A DNA stretch of 51,242 nt from COE1 sp036310845 (GTDB lineage: Bacteria > Bacillota > Clostridia > Lachnospirales > Lachnospiraceae), in the NCBI GenBank assembly GCA_036310845.1, contig JAXJRB010000184.1, positions 1 through 51,242 on the forward strand. The letters are read 5' to 3'. The notes under the pieces were generated by a model. It was given only the letters and a program-made list of their open reading frames with translations, was not told the origin of the DNA and searched no databases. The stretch's first letter is position 1. Each line of letters starts with the position of its first letter. This document shows, piece by piece, positions 26,629 through 35,920 of this stretch. A program made the position numbers and the translations under genes.

Positions 26629-27225
26629 TTACTTACATTTTCTTGTTTCAATATAATCAATTAATATTTTTAATGTATCATCTGTTCCCAACTTGCTACT
26701 ATTAATGGAAACATCATAATTTCTAGAATCACCCCATTTTCCATCACAATAGCTATTATGATATTTTTTTCTTTTAAAATCCATTTCTTTCATCTTTTTT
26801 TCCGCAGCATCTGATGATAAATTGTAAATCTTTATAATACGATCTAGTTTTTCTTGCTTATCACCCAACACAAAGAAAGAAATCATTGCAGGATACTCTT
26901 TTAATATTGTTTCTCCACATCGACCAACAACTACAAAGGATTCTCCTTTCTCCGCTTTCTTTCGCAAGAAATCAAACTGCATTTCTGCAATGTTACTCTC
27001 AGGAGAACTATCCATACCACGAACCGTTCTATATATTCCTATTCTCTTTTTACTTTCGTCATATTTATCTAAATCTGATCTATATACATTTTTTTCATCT
27101 AGCACTTCTTTTAACAAGTTTTTATCATACACAGGTATATTGTAATGTTCTGCCAATTTATGTGCAATTTCACGTCCTCCGCTTCCAAATTCACGTCCAA
27201 CCGATATAATTATTTGCTTATTCAT
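26629..27225 (-). CDS. Cytidylate kinase-like protein
   Basis: About 198 residues. The P-loop is ISVGREFGSGGREIA, typical of the cytidylate-kinase-like family (Cytidylate_kin2) common in Clostridia, distinct from true Cmk. A second motif, FVVVGRCGETIL, and the C-terminal RKKYHNSYCDGKWGDSRNYDVSINS match that family. Substrate unknown. The start is the second ATG of a pair, 8 nt after AGGGGG; the first would add one residue. It begins about 13 bp after the permease gene, so the two are likely an operon, in which a kinase-like protein could modulate or serve the transporter (inference). Confidence 0.8.
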   Translation of the reverse strand: MNKQIIISVGREFGSGGREIAHKLAEHYNIPVYDKNLLKEVLDEKNVYRSDLDKYDESKKRIGIYRTVRGMDSSPESNIAEMQFDFLRKKAEKGESFVVVGRCGETILKEYPAMISFFVLGDKQEKLDRIIKIYNLSSDAAEKKMKEMDFKRKKYHNSYCDGKWGDSRNYDVSINSSKLGTDDTLKILIDYIETRKCK

Positions 27226-27238
27226 CATCCAGTCCCCC

Positions 27239-28591
27239 TTATAAATATCTCGCATATATCACAACCATAGAAATAAAAATCACAATAATAGTTGCCGGCA
27301 CCATAATCTTACAATATCTTCCCCATCTGATAAAGTATCCTTCCTTACTTGCAGTTGCTATACCTACAACATTAGCAGATGCACCTATTGGAGTTGCACT
27401 TCCTCCGATATCTGTCCCCATTGCAAGTGTCCATGCCAAAACAGACAAATCAACACCCTGTGTTACTGCAAGTGTTCGAATAATCGGGATCATCGTTGCT
27501 GCAAATGGAATATTATCAACAAAAGCACTTGCTATTGCTGAAACCCAAAGAATAATCGCAATCATAACTTTTGGATTTCCTCCACTAACTTTTCCAATAT
27601 ACTCCGCCATTATTTCAAGAACACCTGTCTGCTCTAAACCACCAACCACAACAAATAGTCCTATAAAAAATAGTATCGTTTCATAGTCTACTTTTTTTAA
27701 CAAACTCAATGCACCTTTTCCTGATGCTATCAACGTAACTACACTAACAAATACACCAATAGTAGCAACCGTTAATCCAGTCAGTGCATGAGTAATCAAC
27801 AACACTATCGCACACCCAAAAATAATCCAACTTATAATAAAACCTTTTTTATCTTTTATGGCCGATGCTGGATCTGGATAATCACAACAATCTATTTGTT
27901 GGCCAACTTCTGCTAATAATTGTTTTCTTGAAGTTAGATAAAAGTACAGAATAACAAGCGGTATTGTAATCGCCACTATAACACCTGTATTTATTACAAA
28001 ATCACTAAATGCATACCCCAGTGATGTTCCTATGATAATATTAGGTGGATCACCACACATAGTTGCCGCTCCACCTAAGTTTGCACAGAAAATCTCCGCC
28101 AAAATCATAGAAACCGGATTAAATTTTAGTAACTGAGACAACTCGATTGTTACTGCTGCTAAAAATAGAATTACAGTAATACTATCAATAAACATTGCCA
28201 AAAATGTAGATAAAATCATAAATGTCAAGAAGATAGGAATTACTTTATAATTTACAAGTTTTGCAATTTTCATACACAACCATCTAAAGAATCCTACATG
28301 TGCCATTCCTTCTACCATTATCATCATACCTAAAATAAAGATAATCGTCTCCCAGTTAATTCCACAAGATGTCTCCGTTGCAGTTCCTGTATGATACCAA
28401 AACCCTACAGTAAAAATACTATGTACATTTAAAGTATCAATCACAGCAGACATACTATGCATACATACTCCAAACACCAACACCATAGTCAGCACCGCAC
28501 TAACCAATGTAACAACATGTCTCTTCCATATTTCTGTAATTATCAAAATAAACATCGCGATAAAAATAATCGCCGCCAATATTTGTTCCAT
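27239..28591 (-). CDS. ArsB/NhaD-type ion transporter
   Basis: 450 residues, 11-12 hydrophobic helices. The two repeat motifs of the ion-transporter superfamily are present: MFIDSITVILFLAA with the following NLGGAATMCGDPPNIIIGTSLGY, and SAFVDNIPFAATMIPII with TDIGGSATPIGASANVVGIA. These match the SLC13/ArsB/NhaD (P-protein-like) group. The substrate could be Na+/H+ exchange, an anion or a dicarboxylate; arsenite is less likely, as no ars gene is nearby. It sits between the formate/nitrite channel and the kinase-like gene, all in one direction. Confidence 0.82.
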   Translation of the reverse strand: MEQILAAIIFIAMFILIITEIWKRHVVTLVSAVLTMVLVFGVCMHSMSAVIDTLNVHSIFTVGFWYHTGTATETSCGINWETIIFILGMMIMVEGMAHVGFFRWLCMKIAKLVNYKVIPIFLTFMILSTFLAMFIDSITVILFLAAVTIELSQLLKFNPVSMILAEIFCANLGGAATMCGDPPNIIIGTSLGYAFSDFVINTGVIVAITIPLVILYFYLTSRKQLLAEVGQQIDCCDYPDPASAIKDKKGFIISWIIFGCAIVLLITHALTGLTVATIGVFVSVVTLIASGKGALSLLKKVDYETILFFIGLFVVVGGLEQTGVLEIMAEYIGKVSGGNPKVMIAIILWVSAIASAFVDNIPFAATMIPIIRTLAVTQGVDLSVLAWTLAMGTDIGGSATPIGASANVVGIATASKEGYFIRWGRYCKIMVPATIIVIFISMVVIYARYL

Positions 28592-28669
28592 CTTTTTTGC
28601 CTTTCTCTAATTCTAACCAAAATTCCTTATTTTTACAGAAACATCTAGTCTATTTTTATATTAAGGTAT

Positions 28670-29515
28670 TTATTTACTACATGCCTTAATATTATGAATT
28701 GCATATAATGGTAATGCTACGAATATCATACCACCAAGGATATTACCAATTGTTACTGGAATTTGATTGGAAATAAATCCACCAATATTTACATTTGCTG
28801 CAATCTGACCTGCTGTAATTCCATATAACTCCTCTGCCTTTGCAACATAATTCTCGTTACAGGAAGCAATAATACCAGCCGGAATATAAAACATATTTGC
28901 AACACAGTGTTCCCAACCACCAATAACGAATGCCCAAATTGGGAAAAAGATTGCCCATACTTTTCCTATAATATCTTTTGCAGATGTTGCCATAAGTACA
29001 GCAATACATACTAATATATTACAAAGGATACCTGAGCATATTGCTTTGAAAGGTGTAATCGTACACTTTGTCAATGCAATCTTAATCGTAAAAGCACCAA
29101 GTGCACCATCGGTGTAATCAAGCAATCCACTAAAATATATTAAAGTAACAATAATTAGCGCACCAACAAGATTGCTAAACCATACTATCACCAATGTTTT
29201 AATCATTTTTAAAGCACTAAATCTCTTATCCACCACACCTGCAATCATCAGACAATCACCTGTAAAAAGCTCTCCGCCAACAAATACAATCATCATAAGT
29301 CCTACAGGGAAAATAGCTCCTGCCAATGCCTTGGCAATACCTTGATTAGCAATATTATGAATTGCTGCATTACTAGTTGCTCCTCCAAAAGCAATAAATG
29401 CACCTGCTATCACTCCAAGCAAAATACATTTTAACAGAGACAATGCAGCTTTTGTTTCTCCGGCTTTCATATTTGCTTCCCATACCTGTACAGGGGTATT
29501 AAAATTATTCTCCAT
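28670..29515 (-). CDS. Formate/nitrite transporter (FNT family)
   Basis: 281 residues with six membrane helices, the pentameric FocA/NirC channel fold. Characteristic are GVIAGAFIAFGGATSNAA at the first helix, GELFTGDCLMIAG in the broken helix, and the late GGWEHCVANMFYIPAGI with the conserved central-pore His. It likely exports formate made by pyruvate formate-lyase in a fermenter, or takes up nitrite; formate is the more probable substrate. It has its own promoter with a long dyad. The 78-bp gap to the downstream permease gene has no clear terminator. Confidence 0.9.
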   Translation of the reverse strand: MENNFNTPVQVWEANMKAGETKAALSLLKCILLGVIAGAFIAFGGATSNAAIHNIANQGIAKALAGAIFPVGLMMIVFVGGELFTGDCLMIAGVVDKRFSALKMIKTLVIVWFSNLVGALIIVTLIYFSGLLDYTDGALGAFTIKIALTKCTITPFKAICSGILCNILVCIAVLMATSAKDIIGKVWAIFFPIWAFVIGGWEHCVANMFYIPAGIIASCNENYVAKAEELYGITAGQIAANVNIGGFISNQIPVTIGNILGGMIFVALPLYAIHNIKACSK

Positions 29516-29580
29516 GACATATCTCCTTTTTTTGTAATCATTCAGTACCTTTTATTTACACATTATAACATATTTTTTCT

Positions 29581-29619
29581 ATTATACATAATTCATACAA
29601 CTTTGGAAATAGTTGTATG
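29581..29619 (-). promoter_or_regulatory. Promoter and palindromic operator upstream of the FNT gene
   Basis: A -10 TATAAT lies at 29581-29586 on the minus strand. At the -35 position there is only TTTCCA, covered by a perfect dyad CATACAACT-N8-AGTTGTATG (29594-29619). A weak -35 under a strong palindrome suggests an activated or tightly repressed promoter. It does not match FNR or Rex consensus sites. Confidence 0.6.
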
Positions 29620-29620
29620 C

Positions 29621-29656
29621 AAAAAAATGCACCTCTATCAATAAGAAATGCATTTT
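29621..29656 (-). terminator. Terminator of the ATP synthase operon
   Basis: An AAATGCA/TGCATTT stem followed by a seven-T run on the minus strand, 17 bp after the atpC stop. Confidence 0.75.
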
Positions 29657-29672
29657 ATTTGATATAAATTTT

Positions 29673-30095
29673 TTATTTATTATTTATATTGGTATAATGC
29701 CTCTTTGCCGCAAGTCTTGCCATAGCTCTTGCTATATTTGCCTGTGACATATGATATTCCTGAGTACTCTGTTTCTGACGCATTGCCTCCTGAGCACGTT
29801 CTAATGCCTCCTGGGCTCTACGTTCATCAATTTCTTCCGGTTTTTCAGCAAAATCAACAAGAACAGATACTCGGTTATAAGCAACCTGTACATGTCCAAT
29901 TCCCGTAACTGCCTCAACCCACTCTCCATCTTCCTTCTGAATCCGAATAGAACCTTCTTTAAGAGCTATAACAGAATTTTCATGGTGTGCCATAATGCCA
30001 ATAGAGCCATCCGCTGCGCTAACAATAACCTGTCTGCATTTTCCACTAAAAAATATTCTGTTAACTGCAATGACCTTCAATTCAAAAGTATTCAT
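29673..30095 (-). CDS. atpC: ATP synthase epsilon subunit
   Basis: 140 residues. The N-terminal beta sandwich (FELKVIAVNRIFFSGKCRQVIVSAADGSIGIMAHHENSVIAL) and the two-helix C-terminal inhibitory domain (EEIDERRAQEALERAQEAMRQKQ) are both present. It couples rotation to the c ring and can inhibit hydrolysis. Last gene of the operon, 6 bp after atpD. Confidence 0.95.
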   Translation of the reverse strand: MNTFELKVIAVNRIFFSGKCRQVIVSAADGSIGIMAHHENSVIALKEGSIRIQKEDGEWVEAVTGIGHVQVAYNRVSVLVDFAEKPEEIDERRAQEALERAQEAMRQKQSTQEYHMSQANIARAMARLAAKRHYTNINNK

Positions 30096-30101
30096 ACAAC
30101 G

Positions 30102-31490
30102 TTACCCCATTTTCTTTGCATTTTCAACGACATCCTCGATAGTTCCCACATTAAAAAATGCAGTTTCCGGATATTCATCCATCTCACCATTGATAATTGC
30201 TTTGAAACCGCGTATTGTCTCCTTTAAAGGCACATATTTTCCCTGAATTCCAGTAAAATTCTCTGCAACATGAAATGGCTGAGATAAGAACTTCTGTACC
30301 TTTCTCGCTCGATATACGGTAGTCTTATCTTCTTCTGATAATTCTTCCATACCTAAAATAGCAATGATATCCTGTAATTCAGAATACTTCTGAAGAATTG
30401 CCTGTACCGCACGTGCTGTATTATAATGCTCTTCTCCTACTACATCTGCTTCTAGAATTCGTGAGGTCGACTCCAACGGATCAACCGCCGGATAGATACC
30501 TTGCTCTACAATCTTTCTAGACAAAACGGTTGTTGCATCCAAATGTGCAAAAGTAGTTGCAGGGGCTGGGTCAGTCAAGTCATCTGCCGGTACGTAAATT
30601 GCCTGTACCGATGTTACAGAACCCTTTTTAGTAGAAGTAATTCTCTCCTGAAGCTCACCAACCTCAGTTGCAAGTGTAGGCTGATATCCTACCGCAGAAG
30701 GCATACGGCCAAGCAGTGCAGAAACCTCACTACCAGCCTGGACAAAGCGGAAAATATTATCAATGAATAAAAGTACATCCTGATGCTCTACATCTCTAAA
30801 ATATTCTGCCATGGTAAGTCCTGTTTCCGCAACTCGCATACGTGCTCCGGGCGGCTCATTCATCTGACCAAATACCAGTGCTGTTTTCTCAATAACACCA
30901 GATTCTTTCATTTCATTCCATAAATCATTACCCTCTCTGGAACGCTCTCCTACACCTGTAAATATGGAATATCCACCATGTTCAGTTGCAATGTTGGTAA
31001 TCAACTCCTGAATCAATACCGTCTTACCTACACCAGCACCACCAAACAGACCAATCTTGCCTCCCTTAGCATAAGGTGCAAGAAGATCAATAACCTTGAT
31101 ACCTGTTTCGAGTATTTCAACAGCAGGACTCTGCTCTTCAAAAGCAGGTGGTTCTCTATGAATCACCCATTTTTCTTCATTTTCCAGACTTTCACCAGAG
31201 TCCAGGGTCTGTCCGGTTACATTAAACAATCTGCCTAATATCTTCTTACCAACAGGAACCTTGATACCAGTCCCTGTTGCAATTACTTCCATATCTCGAC
31301 AAAGCCCATCGCTAGAAGTCAACATAATACAACGCACTACATTTTTACCAATATGCTGTGCAACTTCCATAACACATTTTTTACCATTGTTGTTGACTTC
31401 CAATGCGTCCTTGATATAGGGAATATCTGAGCTTTCAAATTCAACATCTACTACAGGCCCTAAAACCTGTACGATTTTACCCTTCTTCAT
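30102..31490 (-). CDS. atpD: ATP synthase beta subunit
   Basis: Catalytic subunit, 462 residues. Walker A GLFGGAGVGKTVLIQE, the catalytic Glu in GVGERSREGNDLW, and the DELSEED catalytic-lever region in slightly altered form (GMEELSEEDK). The start is ATG 31490 (MKKGKIVQVLGPVVDVEF), preceded by GGAAGAAG; a longer frame to 31523 would add 11 non-homologous residues. It overlaps the end of atpG by 14 bp. Confidence 0.97.
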   Translation of the reverse strand: MKKGKIVQVLGPVVDVEFESSDIPYIKDALEVNNNGKKCVMEVAQHIGKNVVRCIMLTSSDGLCRDMEVIATGTGIKVPVGKKILGRLFNVTGQTLDSGESLENEEKWVIHREPPAFEEQSPAVEILETGIKVIDLLAPYAKGGKIGLFGGAGVGKTVLIQELITNIATEHGGYSIFTGVGERSREGNDLWNEMKESGVIEKTALVFGQMNEPPGARMRVAETGLTMAEYFRDVEHQDVLLFIDNIFRFVQAGSEVSALLGRMPSAVGYQPTLATEVGELQERITSTKKGSVTSVQAIYVPADDLTDPAPATTFAHLDATTVLSRKIVEQGIYPAVDPLESTSRILEADVVGEEHYNTARAVQAILQKYSELQDIIAILGMEELSEEDKTTVYRARKVQKFLSQPFHVAENFTGIQGKYVPLKETIRGFKAIINGEMDEYPETAFFNVGTIEDVVENAKKMG

Positions 31491-32379
31491 CAACTTTCTT
31501 CTTCCTTTTCTGCACCTTTGCACCTGAAATTACCTCTGTGATTTCCTGTGTAATCGCCGCCTGTCGCACTCTATTATACTCTACCGATAAACTCTTAAGC
31601 ATCTCTGTCGCATTTCCCGTTGCCGCATCCATTGCCATCATTCTATCATTCTGTTCACAAGCATAGGACTTTACTAAAGCACCATAAATATATCCTGTTA
31701 CATAGTTTGGTACGATGACATTCATAACATCATTCGGCGATGGCAAATATTTTGTCGTATCAGATACCATAATCTTATTTCCACTATTCTGGCTATAAGA
31801 TGCTTTCGATAACGGTAGTAGCTTCTTTATCTTCGCTTCGTTTTCAACACCATTTATGTCTCTGGTATACACGATATAAACCTCATCCAGCTTTTCTTCG
31901 TTATATCTTACAAGAATCTCCTCTGTAATAACTCTAGCTCTGTGAATAGATGGATTCTGTGCTGTATATTGAAAATGACGATGGATTTTGTAGCCTTTTT
32001 TCTCAAAATAATGTCTTCCTATCTGTCCAACAATAAACAGTTCTCCTTTCGGATTCTTATCCAGTTCATTCTGTACCACTTTTATTACATTCTGGTTATA
32101 AGCTCCGGCAAGACCTTTATCTGCTGTAATAACAATATAACCGATTCTTTTCTGATCGTTTGCCTTGTTGTGTCCAAAATATGAATTCTCAATATCCGGT
32201 GCATGACGAATAATTCTTGCAATAGAGCTTTGAATTGCATAAAAGTGTTCCGCAGAATCTTCCATAGTCTTTTTCGCCTTTTTCAGCTTCGATGAGGAAA
32301 TCATATACATAGCTTTGGTAATTTTCATGGTATCCTGAATGCTGTGCATTCTGTTTTGAATTTCCTTCGCATTTGCCAT
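31477..32379 (-). CDS. atpG: ATP synthase gamma subunit
   Basis: Central rotor shaft, 300 residues, slightly long for the family. The N-terminal helix (AKEIQNRMHSIQDTMKITKAMYMISSSKLKKA) and the C-terminal helix (RVRQAAITQEITEVISGA) form the coiled shaft; ITADKGLAGAYNQNV is the conserved Rossmann-like core motif. It overlaps atpD and starts 14 bp after the fused atpH-atpA frame. Confidence 0.95.
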   Translation of the reverse strand: MANAKEIQNRMHSIQDTMKITKAMYMISSSKLKKAKKTMEDSAEHFYAIQSSIARIIRHAPDIENSYFGHNKANDQKRIGYIVITADKGLAGAYNQNVIKVVQNELDKNPKGELFIVGQIGRHYFEKKGYKIHRHFQYTAQNPSIHRARVITEEILVRYNEEKLDEVYIVYTRDINGVENEAKIKKLLPLSKASYSQNSGNKIMVSDTTKYLPSPNDVMNVIVPNYVTGYIYGALVKSYACEQNDRMMAMDAATGNATEMLKSLSVEYNRVRQAAITQEITEVISGAKVQKRKKKVDEEG

Positions 32380-32393
32380 AATTCTATGCCTTT

Positions 32394-34418
32394 CTACTGA
32401 GCAAGATATGATTTACGCATTTCTTTCACAGTCTTTAGAATTTCTTCTAACAACTCACTTGTTAATTCCTTCTGTTCTTCCAATGCACGAATAATTTCAC
32501 TGTTATTATCCTTGACATACTGTAGCATATCCATTTGAAACTGCTTCAACTCATTCTGTGGTATTCCCATGAAAAGCTTATTATTGGCTGCACACAGAGA
32601 AATAACCTGCTCTGGCATAGAAAGTGGCCTTCCAAGTGGCTGCTTTAAGATTTCCATCAATCCTTTACCATATTCTAACTGTTGCTTTGTTGCATCATCC
32701 AGATCAGAACTAAACTGTGTAAAGACTTCCATCTCTCGAAACTGCGCCAAATCAATACGTATACTTCCTGCTGCCTTTTTCATTGCTTTAGTCTGAGCTG
32801 CCCCACCAACTCGTGACACAGAAAGTCCAACATTAATAGCCGGTCTCTGACCTGCATTGAATAAAGAGCTTTCCAGATATATCTGACCATCTGTGATTGA
32901 AATAACATTAGTCGGGATATAAGCTGATACATCACCTGCCTGCGTTTCAATAATAGGAAGAGCTGTAATAGAACCACCTCCTGCTTCCTGAATAATTCTA
33001 GAGGAACGCTCTAATAATCTGGAATGCAGATAGAATACGTCACCCGGATATGCTTCACGTCCCGGAGACCGTTCTAACAACAAGGAAAGTGCTCTATACG
33101 CAACCGCATGCTTTGATAAATCATCATATACAATCAATACATCCTTACCCTTATACATAAAATACTCTGCAAGGGAAGTTCCTGAATAAGGCGCAATATA
33201 CTGCAGGGATGCCGGGTCACTTGCTGTTGCAGAAACGACAATTGAGTATGAAAGTGCCTCATTTACTTCCAATGTGTGTACAAGTTTTGCAACAGTAGAT
33301 GCTTTCTGACCAATTCCCACATATATACAGACCACATCCTTGCCCTTCTGATTGATAATGGCATCTATTGCGATGCTAGTCTTACCTGTCTGGCGGTCAC
33401 CAATAATCAATTCTCGCTGACCACGACCAATTGGAAACATGGAGTCAATCGCAAGAATTCCGGTTTCCATTGGAACGGTAACCGATTTTCTGTCAACAAT
33501 ACTTGGTGCTTCATTTTCAATCAATCTGTAATCCGTAGCTGCAATCTCGCCTTTTCCATCAATCGGAGCGCCCAGTGCGTCAACAACTCTTCCAAGGAAT
33601 GCTTCACCCACAGAAATACCTGCTCTTTTTCCGCTTCGAATAACCTTTGTACCCTCTCTGATTCCAGTTTCGCGGCCAAAAAGAATACATCCTATCTCAT
33701 TCTTACGAATATCCTGTACCATGCCCTTTACACCGGTATCAAATATAACAATTTCGCCATACATTGCATGATCTATTCCCTGTATGGTAACAATCCCATC
33801 ACCAATCCAGGTTACTATACCAACCTCATGCTTGCTTTTATCAAAAGCAGATTCTTCAATCTCTGTTTTCAGAATTGTAATGATATCGCTTGTATCTTCT
33901 ACTACCTTGGCATGTTCCTTCATATGCCGTTCAATCTGCTGTAATCTTCCACGCATACTCCAGTCATATTCTTCATTGCCTGCCTGAACCACAAAGCCAC
34001 CAAGGAGATTTTTATCCTCCTTTAAGATTACATCCAAATTAGTTGCATTATATTTATTCTTTAAGAAGTCCTTGATTTTATTCAATTGTTCATCTGTTGG
34101 CGGAACAGTATAGCAAATCTCCACTTTGAGATTTGGAACCGCTTCTACCTTACGCTGTTCTTCATAGAATGATTCCAAAACCTGTAAAAACAAAGCAAAA
34201 TCATGATGGTCACACAATAGCTTTAAGAAATCTCGGATATTTACCGGAAAAATCATATCAATCATATGATGTTTTTTCTCAAGTTCAATTGTCGGATTCT
34301 CAAAATCTGTTGTAATCTGCGGCAATGCCTCTAATATTTCAGCTGTCCGTTTTGCATCTTCTACGGTTACAGACAGCTTCTTCATTTCTTTTGCATAATC
34401 AATTACTGTCTGTGTCAT
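32394..34418 (-). CDS. Fused ATP synthase delta-alpha subunit (AtpH-AtpA)
   Basis: One uninterrupted 674-residue frame. Residues 1 to about 171 are a complete delta/OSCP subunit: N-terminal helical domain, then the C-terminal motif LLGGFVVQAGNEEYDWSMRGRLQQI. From about 172 it is a complete alpha subunit: EVGIVTWIGDGIVTIQGID, Walker A GDRQTGKTS at 340-348 (offset 171 from E. coli alpha), and SVSRVGGAAQTKAMKKAAG. Both parts have normal length and there is no linker. No stop or frame disturbance is visible at the join. The only nearby internal ATG (Met166) lacks a good ribosome site. F1 needs three alpha and one delta, so either internal initiation, cleavage or an unusual stator is implied; a lost stop codon in the sequence is the other option. 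The start overlaps atpF by 4 bp. Confidence 0.9.
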   Translation of the reverse strand: MTQTVIDYAKEMKKLSVTVEDAKRTAEILEALPQITTDFENPTIELEKKHHMIDMIFPVNIRDFLKLLCDHHDFALFLQVLESFYEEQRKVEAVPNLKVEICYTVPPTDEQLNKIKDFLKNKYNATNLDVILKEDKNLLGGFVVQAGNEEYDWSMRGRLQQIERHMKEHAKVVEDTSDIITILKTEIEESAFDKSKHEVGIVTWIGDGIVTIQGIDHAMYGEIVIFDTGVKGMVQDIRKNEIGCILFGRETGIREGTKVIRSGKRAGISVGEAFLGRVVDALGAPIDGKGEIAATDYRLIENEAPSIVDRKSVTVPMETGILAIDSMFPIGRGQRELIIGDRQTGKTSIAIDAIINQKGKDVVCIYVGIGQKASTVAKLVHTLEVNEALSYSIVVSATASDPASLQYIAPYSGTSLAEYFMYKGKDVLIVYDDLSKHAVAYRALSLLLERSPGREAYPGDVFYLHSRLLERSSRIIQEAGGGSITALPIIETQAGDVSAYIPTNVISITDGQIYLESSLFNAGQRPAINVGLSVSRVGGAAQTKAMKKAAGSIRIDLAQFREMEVFTQFSSDLDDATKQQLEYGKGLMEILKQPLGRPLSMPEQVISLCAANNKLFMGIPQNELKQFQMDMLQYVKDNNSEIIRALEEQKELTSELLEEILKTVKEMRKSYLAQ

Positions 34419-34900
34419 TTTGTTTCACCCATTTCTACTAAAAATTCATCATAGAGCTTCTGGCTGTTTTCTGTGGTTACATTTTCACCAACAACCTTAG
34501 TTGCCGCTGCAACAACCAGACTCTCAATCTCACTTTTCATGCTACGTAAAGCCTTTGTCTTTTCCTCGGCAATCACTTCTTCTGCCTTCTGCATTTTTCT
34601 TGCAATATCTTCATCCGCAGACTTTATAATACGATCATACTCTACTCTGGCTTTTTCCTTTGCCTCTTGTACAATTTTAGTTGAATCTGCTTTTGTATTT
34701 TCAAGATATGTTTCATATTCCTTTTTTAACTCATCTGCCTGTTTTTTTATTTCCTCTGCGTCACCAAACTGTTTCTTTATTGCTTCTTCCCTCTGCACAA
34801 TAATATTATTTACCGGTTTGAATAAAAACTTCTTCATAAGGAAATAGAGAACCAATAAATTGATAATGGTAAAGACCAGATTAATATCTAATCTAAGCAT
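34415..34900 (-). CDS. atpF: ATP synthase b subunit
   Basis: 161 residues: one N-terminal membrane helix (LVFTIINLLVLYFLMKKFLF) followed by a long charged amphipathic helix forming the peripheral stalk. The ATG at 34900 has GGAGG 7 nt upstream; an upstream in-frame extension would add 29 residues and overlap atpE. It overlaps the fused atpH-atpA start by 4 bp (ATGA). Confidence 0.95.
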   Translation of the reverse strand: MLRLDINLVFTIINLLVLYFLMKKFLFKPVNNIIVQREEAIKKQFGDAEEIKKQADELKKEYETYLENTKADSTKIVQEAKEKARVEYDRIIKSADEDIARKMQKAEEVIAEEKTKALRSMKSEIESLVVAAATKVVGENVTTENSQKLYDEFLVEMGETK

Positions 34901-34914
34901 ATATTTCCTCCTGT

Positions 34915-35145
34915 TTATTTCAACATAATAATAATTAAGATAGCAATTACAAAACCATAAATAGCGGTTGCCTCTGCAAGTGCACAACCAAGTAATAACA
35001 ACTTAGAAATCTTACCTTCTGCTTCCGGCTGTCTCGCAACCGCCTCTGATGCCTTTCCTGTTGCAATACCGATACCAATACCTGCTCCCAAACCTGTCAA
35101 AACTGCAATACCTGCACCAATAGCTATAATTGTTCCCATAATCAT
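34915..35145 (-). CDS. atpE: ATP synthase c subunit
   Basis: 76-residue two-helix proteolipid. The loop ARQPEAEGKI joins the helices. The ion-binding Glu is in CALAEATAIYGF, near residue 57. The Na+ signature of sodium-driven c rings (Gln in helix 1, and Ser/Thr after the Glu) is missing: helix 1 has Ile at that place (GIGIGIATGK) and Ala follows the Glu. I therefore expect proton coupling, though this rests on motif reading only. Confidence 0.95.
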   Translation of the reverse strand: MIMGTIIAIGAGIAVLTGLGAGIGIGIATGKASEAVARQPEAEGKISKLLLLGCALAEATAIYGFVIAILIIIMLK

Positions 35146-35160
35146 TTTCTCCTTTTTTCG

Positions 35161-35847
35161 TTATTCTACTGCTTCTTTAATGAACAGTGATGTTAAAAAT
35201 ACAAATACATATGCCTGCAGTAATCCGTCAAATATATCAAAGTACAAACTAAACGGAATAGGTAAAAATGCCGGCATAATAATCTTGAGTAGTTCCATGA
35301 CAACAAACGCGCCAAGAACATTACCAAACAATCGCATACATAATGATAGCGGTTTGATAAAAACTTCCAATATATTGATTGGTGTAACAATAGCAACAGG
35401 CTCCGTAAAGCTCTTTGCCCATTTTTTCCAGCCTTTTGCATGGATTCCTGAATACTCAATCAAGACAATACTCATTAAAGCCAATGCAGCTGTAACGTTC
35501 ATATCCTTTGTTGGTGGTTTCATACCAAATAAACCGATGACATTCGAGAAGCCTATGTATACAATGACTGTTACAAGGTAAGGAACATATTGTGTTCCTT
35601 CTTCTCCAATAAATCCCTTAACAAGATTTTGAAGCCATGTAACGCAAAATTCAACGACAACTTGCCTTCTACTCGGATTCTCTACCTTAAGATTTCTAGT
35701 CATACATATAGAAAGAATAACTAAAATCGCCATGATGACCCATGTAACTACAACTGACTCAGCAATTGGAATTCCTCCTAAAAGCGGAATCGTAAATGCC
35801 GTTTCACAGTTCAATTCTTCCATCAATTCTTTTGCAAGCTCTTCCAT
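35161..35847 (-). CDS. atpB: ATP synthase a subunit
   Basis: 228 residues, five to six membrane helices. The essential Arg is in the helix SLCMRLFGNVLGAFVVMELL, and the C-terminal helix (DGLLQAYVFVFLTSLFIKEAVE) carries the conserved Gln and Tyr. It forms the ion half-channels next to the c ring. First gene of the operon; no atpI precedes it. Confidence 0.95.
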   Translation of the reverse strand: MEELAKELMEELNCETAFTIPLLGGIPIAESVVVTWVIMAILVILSICMTRNLKVENPSRRQVVVEFCVTWLQNLVKGFIGEEGTQYVPYLVTVIVYIGFSNVIGLFGMKPPTKDMNVTAALALMSIVLIEYSGIHAKGWKKWAKSFTEPVAIVTPINILEVFIKPLSLCMRLFGNVLGAFVVMELLKIIMPAFLPIPFSLYFDIFDGLLQAYVFVFLTSLFIKEAVE

Positions 35848-35920
35848 CTTCCACTCATCTCCTTTCTTTTATTATCGAACAAACACTGACCATCAACTAA
35901 TTTTACCAAATTTTGCGCAT

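Noticed and set aside
33276..33944. 222-codon plus-strand frame opposite the alpha subunit
   Set aside because: Antisense to a highly conserved gene, no ribosome site and no family motifs; a shadow of strong codon bias.
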